Assembly (NCBI GenBank): GCA_017473285.1 | Contig: JAFULP010000085.1 | Coordinates: 1-8,409, forward strand | Origin: Clostridia bacterium | GTDB taxonomy: Bacteria > Bacillota > Clostridia > Christensenellales > UBA1242 | DNA: 8,409 nucleotides | Reading direction: 5' to 3' | Part shown: positions 1 to 5,895 of the stretch, in pieces | Layout of the letters: every line of letters starts with the position of its first letter | Position numbering within the stretch: the first letter of the stretch is position 1 | Program-made: the position numbers and the translations under genes | Notes under the pieces: model-generated | Told to the model about the DNA's origin: nothing | The model's database searches: none | Seen by the model: the letters and a program-made list of their open reading frames with translations, nothing else

Positions 1-1
1 A

Positions 2-211
2 GGAACTGGTGATGCAACTGAAACTATTACTTTAGATGCTCAAGTTAGTCCTGAAGTTGGTAAAGGTGAATCTACTCACTGGATGGGTGCTACATTTAAA
101 GTAACTGTAACATTCCAAATCTGTCAAGCTGACTACTTGAATAGTGAAAATCCAGGTGCTCCATTAGACACTTTAACAAAGGCTGAAGCAGCTTGGGGAA
201 ATATTGCTTAA
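2..211 (+). CDS. C-terminal fragment of a surface/secreted-type protein, possibly TasA/SipW-substrate-like
   Basis: This is an open frame that enters from the left edge and ends at TAA (209-211), giving 69 visible residues. The fragment is rich in Thr, Ala, Gly and Glu with alternating beta-strand character (a stretch reading ATFKVTVTF followed by QICQADYLN). It has no hydrophobic anchor and no LPXTG sorting signal. The beta strand followed by an 'xxQADxxN' turn resembles the end of TasA/camelysin-type proteins carrying SipW-dependent signal peptides, but this is pattern recognition on a short tail and the N-terminus that would settle it lies outside the window. A strong terminator follows 61 bases downstream, so this is the last gene of its transcript. 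Codon use (many GCT, GGT and ACT) differs from the neighbouring rsmI, which fits a highly expressed protein. The function is not established. Confidence 0.6.
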   Translation, partial: GTGDATETITLDAQVSPEVGKGESTHWMGATFKVTVTFQICQADYLNSENPGAPLDTLTKAEAAWGNIA

Positions 212-272
212 TCTAAATCATTAGATTATAGTATTACATAGATTGCAAAAATCTAACAAATTAACGACATAT

Positions 273-304
273 AAAAGAACTAATATCAATTAGTTCTTTT
301 TTTT
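273..304 (+). terminator. Rho-independent terminator after the left-edge gene
   Basis: A perfect 12-bp stem (273-284 with 289-300) closes a 4-base loop (ATCA) and runs into eight consecutive T (297-304). The stem is AT-rich with two G-C pairs, but the length and T tract are convincing. The 5' arm also begins with AAAA, so weak activity in the other direction is possible. Confidence 0.88.
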
Positions 305-381
305 CGTTATAATATAATTGGATGTTAAATGGGTTAATGTTAGGGTTAAATATATATGCTAAAATATAGTGTGGGATAAGT

Positions 382-478
382 GGTAATTGGTTTTACAAAA
401 CAATTAAATCAAAATGCTTGGCAATTGGTTTGATAAAATAATTGAAACAAAATGCTAGGTAAAATTAGTTTGACAAAA
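382..478 (+). repeat. 38-bp direct tandem repeat, two good copies and one degenerate copy, upstream of rsmI
   Basis: Copy 1 (382-419) and copy 2 (420-457) abut head to tail and match at 31 of 38 positions by my alignment. A third partial copy starts at 458 with the same GGTAA opening and, after a 2-base insertion, the same TTT(G/T)AC-AAAA block (to about 478). In the third copy this block supplies the -35 hexamer TTGACA of the rsmI promoter. The corresponding blocks in copies 1 and 2 (TTTACA, TTGATA) look like -35 elements but have no matching -10. The stretch from 305 to 381 holds nothing I can recognise. Confidence 0.75.
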
Positions 479-499
479 GGGGCTTAGGCAGTATATAAT
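470..499 (+). promoter_or_regulatory. Consensus sigma-A type promoter of rsmI
   Basis: Both hexamers match the consensus perfectly: TTGACA at 470-475 and TATAAT at 494-499, separated by 18 bases (17 is ideal). Transcription would begin near 506, giving a very short leader that carries the ribosome site AAGGAG (510-515) six bases before the ATG at 522. No operator or riboswitch is visible between promoter and start. Confidence 0.85.
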
Positions 500-521
500 T
501 ATTAAAACAAAGGAGAGATTT

Positions 522-1412
522 ATGGCAAAACTATTTGTGGTGGCTACACCTATTGGTAACTTGGCGGACTTTAGCGCAAGGGCAATTGACACATTAAAGG
601 CGGTGGATGTAATTGCGTGTGAAGATACAAGACATAGCAAAATATTGCTGGATAAATATAATATAACAACCAAAGTGATTGCGTATCATAAGTTTAATGA
701 AAAAAATAGCACTGAAGGCATTATCAAACTAATCAAGGGTGGCAAAAATGTGGCGCTAATTAGCGATGCGGGGATGCCTTTGGTGTGTGACCCTGGGCAA
801 ATATTGATTGCCCGTATGATTGAAGAAGGCTTGGAATACACTGTTATCCCTGGGGCTAATGCAATGTTGTGTGCGCTAGTTATGTCTGGGTTTGATACAT
901 CAAGTTTTGCTTTTTTTGGCTTTTTAAGTGAAAAGAATAAGGAGTGCAACCGCCAACTTAACGAAATATCCACCTTTAAGGGCGTAAGCGTAATATATTC
1001 AAGCAAGCACAACATCAATGCCGACCTTAACAAACTAGCCAATGCTTTAGGCAAGCGTAGGGTGTGCGTGGTTAGCGAAATTAGCAAGGTGTACGAAAAG
1101 GTGGAATTCCTTAGCCTTGGCGAAATAGTGCTAGACAACAATGAACCTATAGTTGAGCAATTGGATAATGGCAAGAGTAAGGAAACATATGCCATCACCT
1201 ACATAGCCAACCCAACGGGCGAATATGTAATTGTAATCGATAAAGGTGAAGTGGCGGAAGTGGAAGCAAGCGACGATGATTGCGTCAATATGATTGCAAG
1301 TTTGGTAAGCACTGGCACAAACCTAACGGATGCGTGCAAGCAAATAGCCAAGGAAACCAAACGCTCCAAACGTGACCTATACAACATGTACTTAAAGTCA
1401 CAAAACAAATAG
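522..1412 (+). CDS. rsmI: 16S rRNA (cytidine1402-2'-O)-methyltransferase RsmI
   Basis: RsmI uses S-adenosylmethionine to 2'-O-methylate C1402 in the decoding centre of 16S rRNA, in the cytoplasm. The 296 residues match the family's usual size (about 280-290). Visible in order are ATPIGNL (8-14), EDTRH (34-38), SDAG...DPG (81-92), the PGA loop (110-112) before a CALVMSG helix, FFGFL (131-135), GEYVIVI (233-239), and a C-terminal helical domain ending in KRSKRDLYNMYL (280-291), typical of the family's HTH-like tail. Oddities: the conserved YESPHR-type motif is replaced by YSSKHN (159-164), the usual SDAGTP reads SDAGMP, and about 20 extra residues lie before GEYVIVI. The ATG at 522 is chosen because AAGGAG sits six bases upstream and the family N-terminus begins right there. 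It is transcribed alone from its own promoter and converges on the peptidase gene. The identification is firm; full activity is inferred. Confidence 0.95.
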   Translation: MAKLFVVATPIGNLADFSARAIDTLKAVDVIACEDTRHSKILLDKYNITTKVIAYHKFNEKNSTEGIIKLIKGGKNVALISDAGMPLVCDPGQILIARMIEEGLEYTVIPGANAMLCALVMSGFDTSSFAFFGFLSEKNKECNRQLNEISTFKGVSVIYSSKHNINADLNKLANALGKRRVCVVSEISKVYEKVEFLSLGEIVLDNNEPIVEQLDNGKSKETYAITYIANPTGEYVIVIDKGEVAEVEASDDDCVNMIASLVSTGTNLTDACKQIAKETKRSKRDLYNMYLKSQNK

Positions 1413-1807
1413 CGCTAATCAAACTTGACTAATCAAAATATATAATGGGCTTAAACAATCAAATAACATTAAATTAATAACCAACAAGCAAACAATTAAA
1501 CAAATATAAATAATTATGTTTATATTGGTTAAACAACCTTTAATTAAATAATCTTAACAATTAATCAAACATTAATTAAATAATAATTAATTTAATAAAT
1601 AAATTATTAAAAATAAATTATTTTTTAATTAAATATTAATAATTAATTAAAATTATTTTAAATTAAATAAAAATACTAAAATAAACTTAACCTACTTAAA
1701 AATGGCACATTGTTTGTGCTATTTTTGCTTATTAATATTAAATAATTAATTGTCAATAATTATTAATTGATTTCAAAACCTAAATTAAATACTTAAAGTA
1801 TTTAATA
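1413..1807. other. Gene-free, extremely AT-rich convergent spacer
   Basis: These 395 bases between the convergent rsmI and peptidase genes contain no supportable gene or RNA. From 1571 to 1675 there are 105 consecutive A/T bases without one G or C, dominated by TTAATTAA-like words. A terminator hairpin lies at 1698-1726. A second, weak 10-bp hairpin (1784-1793 with 1797-1806, one G-C pair) sits directly 3' of the peptidase stop codon on the minus strand. Near-direct repeats of AATAATTAATTG occur at about 1741-1769. Confidence 0.8.
1698..1726. terminator. Probable bidirectional terminator between convergent genes
   Basis: A 12-bp stem (1698-1709 with 1715-1726, one G-U pair on the + transcript) has loop TTGTT. 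Both arms end in five A or T, so each strand reads hairpin then a short T tract. It lies 82 bases past the peptidase stop and 286 bases past rsmI, so it more likely serves the minus-strand gene primarily. Confidence 0.65.
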
Positions 1808-3295
1808 TTAATTAATAATCACTTTATCATTTAGCCAACAATCAAAAAAGTTTTCAAGGTTGGTTTTGCTTGCCTTTTCAAAGCACGCAATTAAGCCTTC
1901 GGGTGTGGCGATATTGTAAGCGTAAGTTTGGGCGTATAATTGTACGGCGGACATAAATTTATTTTTACCCACCAACTGATAAAGGCTATCAAACATAAGT
2001 GTACCTTTTACATACACGCAATAGGTGTATTCGGGCGATGTGTTATAGTCGCACACTTTGCGATTAAGGGATGTATCCACTGAGCCAAGCACATCTTGAT
2101 ACACGGATACAAACAAATTATAATTTTCTTGCATACCTTTAAGCATATCGTTTCGATTTAGATTATATCCACTATTGTTGTCGTAAAATAGTAGAGTGCT
2201 AAATTCGGTAAGTGCTTCATCAAGCCAAGGATTAGTATATTCATCATTACCAACCAAACTATACCACCACTGGTGCGCTGTTTCGTGCACAATTACATTA
2301 AGATAGTCGTCATAATTATCAATAGCGTCGCTTATTAGCGAAAGCATAGGGTATTCCATTCCGCCATACAAAAAACTGGATTGCACAACATTGTAACTTG
2401 AGTATGGATAAGGATAATATAGGTCGCTAAAAGTATTGATGCTATCTATAGCGCATTGTAGCGCCTTGTCGGGCGTGGCGTCATTTAGATAATAATATGT
2501 ATAACTTACATCGCCATCTTGCTTGGATACGGTTTTAAAGTCCTTGCTAAGCATTAAGGCAAATTCACGCACGCACATATTATTTATAGTATAATAAGCG
2601 GTGTCGCCATCAATTACTTGCTCGGCATTGCCTGAAAAAGCACACACTAAGTCCTTATCGCAAGTAAAGTTGACATAATAGTTTGCCATTTCGCTATAAA
2701 ATGGGTCGCCGTTGTAGTGATAGGGGTTTTTGCTCCAACCATTTTCATCATACACGCACACTATTGGGTAAAAGTTGGCAAGGTTTACGCCCGCATCTGT
2801 GTAGCCAAAGCGGTGCGACACATTAGGCAAAGTAATGCTATATTCAATATAAATTTTAGCACTGGTGGTGGGCTCTAGGTTATCGCTAAGGGATATGCAC
2901 ATAAGGTCGTTATCTTCGCCCTCGTAGGTGGGCATAATGTCTTGGTCGTTTAGTTTTACACGCATTATATTAAGCGTTGCGTAACTTTCGCCATTTGGGT
3001 AGGCTTTTGCCTTGTACATATCTTCAACTGGCACATTGGTTGCGCCCGCACAAAAATTGGCAACATAAAGGTGCAAATATATATTTTTTAGCAAAGCATC
3101 GGTGTTGTTGGTGTAATCAATGGTTTGCTGGGCGGACAAACTTTTGGTGGCATCGTCATAGTTAATTTCCATATGATAATTGGTAAGATTTTGTCCAATT
3201 TGGGTTAAATCGTCCTTTTTATCTTTACAACCCACAAACCAAATGGAACAACCCACAATTAAAATGGCGCAAAACGCCCTTAAAAACTTTTTCAT
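1808..3295 (-). CDS. M1-family zinc aminopeptidase, lipoprotein
   Basis: This is an extracytoplasmic gluzincin peptidase, expected to remove N-terminal residues from peptides outside the membrane. Residues 4-22 form a lipoprotein signal; two lipobox-like cysteines occur (IVGC ending at C16, FVGC ending at C23), and C23, followed by charged KDKKDD, is the likelier lipidation site. An N-terminal beta-rich domain precedes the exopeptidase motif GGMEY (311-315), the zinc site HETAH (H337, E338, H341) with the third ligand E360 exactly 18 residues after H341, and the YxKG motif holding the transition-state tyrosine (Y428). All key catalytic residues are present. At 495 residues it lacks the large C-terminal helical domain of many M1 enzymes. 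The start is supported by AGGAG (3302-3306, minus strand) six bases upstream. It is a single gene, divergent from the dnaD-like operon; substrate unknown. Confidence 0.93.
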   Translation of the reverse strand: MKKFLRAFCAILIVGCSIWFVGCKDKKDDLTQIGQNLTNYHMEINYDDATKSLSAQQTIDYTNNTDALLKNIYLHLYVANFCAGATNVPVEDMYKAKAYPNGESYATLNIMRVKLNDQDIMPTYEGEDNDLMCISLSDNLEPTTSAKIYIEYSITLPNVSHRFGYTDAGVNLANFYPIVCVYDENGWSKNPYHYNGDPFYSEMANYYVNFTCDKDLVCAFSGNAEQVIDGDTAYYTINNMCVREFALMLSKDFKTVSKQDGDVSYTYYYLNDATPDKALQCAIDSINTFSDLYYPYPYSSYNVVQSSFLYGGMEYPMLSLISDAIDNYDDYLNVIVHETAHQWWYSLVGNDEYTNPWLDEALTEFSTLLFYDNNSGYNLNRNDMLKGMQENYNLFVSVYQDVLGSVDTSLNRKVCDYNTSPEYTYCVYVKGTLMFDSLYQLVGKNKFMSAVQLYAQTYAYNIATPEGLIACFEKASKTNLENFFDCWLNDKVIIN

Positions 3296-3344
3296 AACAC
3301 GCTCCTACACTAGTCTATTAAGCGCTGGGTAAAAAAATGCCGAG

Positions 3345-3429
3345 TTATCCACACCAAATGCGCAAGTTGTGGATTAAAATTGAAATTTGTGTATAACTAT
3401 CGTTGCATGGATTGATAGTTTGTGGTAAA
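3345..3429. promoter_or_regulatory. Cluster of DnaA-box-like sites upstream of the helicase-loader operon
   Basis: There is one perfect DnaA box, TTATCCACA, on the + strand at 3345-3353. Minus-strand matches follow: TAATCCACA (3368-3376, 8 of 9), TTATACACA (3388-3396, fits the relaxed TTWTNCACA consensus), and the weaker TTTACCACA (3421-3429, one mismatch to the relaxed consensus). The first two form an inverted pair (ATCCACA, 14 bases, TGTGGAT). The weakest site overlaps the putative -10 of the dnaD-like gene. DnaA is known to bind such sites both at oriC and at promoters it regulates; binding here is inferred. Confidence 0.6.
3395..3420. promoter_or_regulatory. Operator-like inverted repeat over the dnaD-operon promoter
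   Basis: AACTATC (3395-3401) and GATAGTT (3414-3420) are perfect inverted 7-mers separated by 12 bases. They flank the candidate -35 element, and the left arm partly overlaps a DnaA-box-like site. It could be an operator for a dimeric regulator; no regulator is identifiable. Confidence 0.35.
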
Positions 3430-3431
3430 CT
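3403..3431 (+). promoter_or_regulatory. Candidate promoter of the dnaD-like/dnaI operon
   Basis: TTGCAT (3403-3408) and TAAACT (3426-3431) are separated by 17 bases and are each moderate matches to the sigma-A hexamers. Transcription would start near 3438, about 60 bases before the ATG at 3500. Two AATGACA words ten bases apart (3432-3438, 3442-3448) follow at the expected start. I could not find a convincing promoter for the divergent peptidase gene. Confidence 0.4.
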
Positions 3432-3499
3432 AATGACAACAAATGACATTGTGTGCAAATTTGGGGTATGCTTTGTTGGTGTTTAAAAGGTGGTAGGGT

Positions 3500-4939
3500 A
3501 TGTGCTTGTGTAAATATAGTTCGTCATACATTATTAATGACAAAACCGTGGTGGATAATATATTTATTAATAACTTTTTGCCCGATGCACCTGATTTGTG
3601 CGTAAAAGTGTACTTGATGGGGCTAAGCAAGTGCGCCAATAGCATTGCGCCAGATAATAACATATCCAACTTTGCCAATGTGCTTAATGTAAGCGAGCAA
3701 GACATTATTCACGCATTTAACTACTGGCAAGAGCAAGGCGTGGTGCAAATAATTAATAGCGAGCCTATGGAAGTAAGGTTTATGCCACTAAATTCTAGCC
3801 TTGGAAGCATTAAAAAGTACAAGATTGGCAAATACACCGACTTTAACATTCAAGTGCAAGAAATTTTAAGTAAGCGTATGTTAACGCCTACCGAGTTTAG
3901 TGAATATTATAATATCATCGAAAAATATCATATCGAGCCAGAAGCGTTGGTGATGATAATCAAATATTGTGCCGAACTAAAGGGCGAAAATGTGTCGTAT
4001 CCATACATAATCACCGTGGCTAAAAACTGGGAAAAGGAAGGCGTGCATACCTGCGAAGATGTTGAAAATAAGATTACCGAACTGGGCGTGTTGGACGACA
4101 AGGTAAGTTTGGTGCTTGGAGCATTGGGCACTAAGCGCAAAGTGCAACTGGAAGATGTGCAAATGCTTAACCATTGGCTTGGCGAACTTGACTTTGACCT
4201 TAATACTGTGGTGGCGGTGGCAAAAAGATTGCAACTTAAAAAAGCCAAGGCGGATATCAACTATTTAAACAACCTTTTAAACAAGTACTACGAAATGCGC
4301 CTAAATTCGATTATTGAAATTGAAAATTACGAAACCCAAAAGGACAATATGACATCACTTGCACGCCAAGTGGTTAAGGGCATGGGCTTGTATTATGAAG
4401 ATTTGACCAAAGTAATTGATACTTACATAGTAAAGTGGGCGCAAATGGGCTATGGCGACGAAATTTTGGTGCAAATTGCCGATTATTGCTTTAAAAATAG
4501 CATCCGCACCCTTGACGCATACGACCGTGTGGTGCAAAAATTGTACAAACTGGGTATTGTAACGCTGGAAGCGTTTAATGAGTATCTAAACGACCTTGTA
4601 GCGTGGGACGATAAAGTAAGAGTGTTGCTTGAACGCCTTGGAATTAAGCGTTATGTTAACGAGTTTGACCGTGAATTTTACCGCACTTGGACAGATGTTT
4701 GGGGCTTTGGAGCGGATATTATTGACCTTGCCACCACATTGTCGATGGGCAAAAACAACGCTATGCAATATATGAACAAGATTTTATCTACTTGGAAATC
4801 TAAGGGTGTTGTGACTCTTGAGCAAGCCAAGGCAAATGCCAACTTTGTGGCGGATAATACGCAAGTGAAAAAGTCGGATAAATACACTAAGGAACAACTT
4901 AATAGTTTGTTTAGTAATCTTGATGAGGTGGAAATCTAA
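3500..4939 (+). CDS. DnaD/DnaB-family primosomal protein with four DDBH2-like modules
   Basis: Members of this family help load the replicative helicase in Bacillota by bridging DnaA or PriA and the DnaI-helicase complex. Residues about 20-95 form the N-terminal winged-helix (DDBH1) domain, beginning FLPDAPDLCVKVYLMGLSK. The rest is built of DDBH2-like helical modules, each with a Yxxx(I/V/L)xxx(W/Y) motif: Y169-W177, Y255-Y263, Y341-Y349 and Y424-W432, spaced 86, 86 and 83 residues. Modules pair as A-B-A'-B': both pairs share the linker DDKV...LG.KR (199-213 and 370-384). The 479-residue length resembles B. subtilis DnaB (about 470) rather than DnaD (about 230), and it sits beside dnaI as DnaB does, so it may fill the DnaB role; I give no symbol for that reason. 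The start is supported by AAAGGTGG (3486-3493) six bases before ATG. Confidence 0.88.
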   Translation: MCLCKYSSSYIINDKTVVDNIFINNFLPDAPDLCVKVYLMGLSKCANSIAPDNNISNFANVLNVSEQDIIHAFNYWQEQGVVQIINSEPMEVRFMPLNSSLGSIKKYKIGKYTDFNIQVQEILSKRMLTPTEFSEYYNIIEKYHIEPEALVMIIKYCAELKGENVSYPYIITVAKNWEKEGVHTCEDVENKITELGVLDDKVSLVLGALGTKRKVQLEDVQMLNHWLGELDFDLNTVVAVAKRLQLKKAKADINYLNNLLNKYYEMRLNSIIEIENYETQKDNMTSLARQVVKGMGLYYEDLTKVIDTYIVKWAQMGYGDEILVQIADYCFKNSIRTLDAYDRVVQKLYKLGIVTLEAFNEYLNDLVAWDDKVRVLLERLGIKRYVNEFDREFYRTWTDVWGFGADIIDLATTLSMGKNNAMQYMNKILSTWKSKGVVTLEQAKANANFVADNTQVKKSDKYTKEQLNSLFSNLDEVEI

Positions 4940-5853
4940 TGACAAAATCACAACTTATTAATGAATTGAAATTAAATCTTGACCGCAAGCGCCATCAAGC
5001 ACAAATTCTTGCCGACCAGTATGTGCAAGATTTATGCAAGGATGATGAGTTTAAACGCCTATACACTAACTATAACCAAGCCAAAATTGATTTGATTAAA
5101 ATAAAATATGGCGGAAGTGGTGTGGATGTGTTGGAAGCAAGCAATGCCTTTGACAAAATATCCAAACTTTATCAAGAATACATATCTTCGCACAAAATCG
5201 ATGTTAGGCGTATGGAGCCTAGTTATGAATGTCATAAATGCAACGATACGGGAGCGGTAAATGGTAGACTTTGTGAGTGCTTAAAAGCCGAATTAAACAA
5301 AAGATTAAGCGAACAAAACAAGCAATACAAGTTTGCTACCTTTGCCGATTGTTCGCCTAATATTAGCCCAAGTTTGACTAGGATTTACAGCATTGCAAAA
5401 GAGTGGTGCAACAAATTCCCTAATTCACATATCCTAAATATGAATATGATGGGCGGGACTGGCACTGGCAAAACCTTTTTGCTAGAATGTATGGCAAGCG
5501 ACCTTATTAATAAGGGGTTTAATGTGATGTTTACCACCGCATTTGCGCTTAATGACGAGTGTAGAAAATATCATTTTTCACTTCCTAGCAAAGTAAACGA
5601 ATATATGGATTGTGATATTTTGGTTATTGATGACTTGGGTTGTGAGCCGTTACTTAAAAATATAACTGTTGAATACTTGTTTAATATTATTAATCTTCGC
5701 CAAAAAAGATATAAACCAACGCTAATTTCAACCAATCTTACAATGGAAGATATACTAAATAGATATGATGACCGCATTTTTAGTAGATTGTCTAATAAAA
5801 TGATTGCTTTAAGTATCTCGTTTGATGGAATTGATATGCGCAAAAGATTTTAA
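4939..5853 (+). CDS. dnaI: DnaI/DnaC-type AAA+ helicase loader
   Basis: This ATPase is expected to bind the replicative helicase hexamer and deliver it to single-stranded DNA at the origin or at restarted forks. The N-terminal part (1-95) is helical and basic. A zinc-binding cluster follows (C98, C101, C112, C114), as in DnaI, where that domain contacts the helicase. The AAA+ core carries Walker A GGTGTGKT (172-179), Walker B ILVIDD (227-232), sensor-1 asparagine in LISTN (N266), and an arginine-finger region DDRIFSRL (R279, R283). The length of 304 is close to B. subtilis DnaI (about 310). The ATG at 4939 overlaps the upstream TAA by one base (TAATG), with GAGGTG (4925-4930) eight bases before it, so the two genes are translationally coupled in one operon. 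A terminator follows immediately. All catalytic motifs are intact. Confidence 0.94.
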   Translation: MTKSQLINELKLNLDRKRHQAQILADQYVQDLCKDDEFKRLYTNYNQAKIDLIKIKYGGSGVDVLEASNAFDKISKLYQEYISSHKIDVRRMEPSYECHKCNDTGAVNGRLCECLKAELNKRLSEQNKQYKFATFADCSPNISPSLTRIYSIAKEWCNKFPNSHILNMNMMGGTGTGKTFLLECMASDLINKGFNVMFTTAFALNDECRKYHFSLPSKVNEYMDCDILVIDDLGCEPLLKNITVEYLFNIINLRQKRYKPTLISTNLTMEDILNRYDDRIFSRLSNKMIALSISFDGIDMRKRF

Positions 5854-5860
5854 TATACAA

Positions 5861-5889
5861 AAAAACTCTCACCTTAGGTGAGAGTTTTT
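5861..5889. terminator. Strong bidirectional terminator between dnaI and the ABC transporter gene
   Basis: A perfect 13-bp stem (5861-5873 with 5877-5889) has a 3-base TTA loop and a GC-containing core, CTCTCACC. It begins with AAAAA and ends with TTTTT, so both strands read hairpin plus T tract. It lies 8 bases after the dnaI stop and 7 bases after the stop of the convergent transporter gene, and serves both. Confidence 0.92.
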
Positions 5890-5895
5890 ATATAA

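Noticed and set aside
382..478. CRISPR array in the 38-bp repeats
   Set aside because: The units abut without spacers and differ from one another; no cas genes are present.
686..1198. Minus-strand 170-codon frame over rsmI
   Set aside because: Antisense to a firmly identified gene; the hydrophobic Leu/Ser-rich translation is what the codon use of rsmI gives in reverse.
1784..1806. Second terminator just after the peptidase stop
   Set aside because: The 10-bp hairpin has a single G-C pair, lacks a T tract and sits in DNA so AT-rich that such palindromes arise by chance.
2977..3165. Small + strand frame opposite the peptidase gene
   Set aside because: It lies wholly antisense to a well-supported M1 peptidase and has no recognisable domain or ribosome site.
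3296..3499. Replication origin (oriC) at the DnaA-box cluster
   Set aside because: No dnaA, dnaN or other origin-type neighbours and no adjacent AT-rich unwinding tract; the cluster is small and sits at a promoter, so regulation is the simpler reading.
3928..4260. Minus-strand frames inside the dnaD-like gene
   Set aside because: Shadows of the conserved coding strand, with low-complexity Ser/Thr-rich translations and no motifs.
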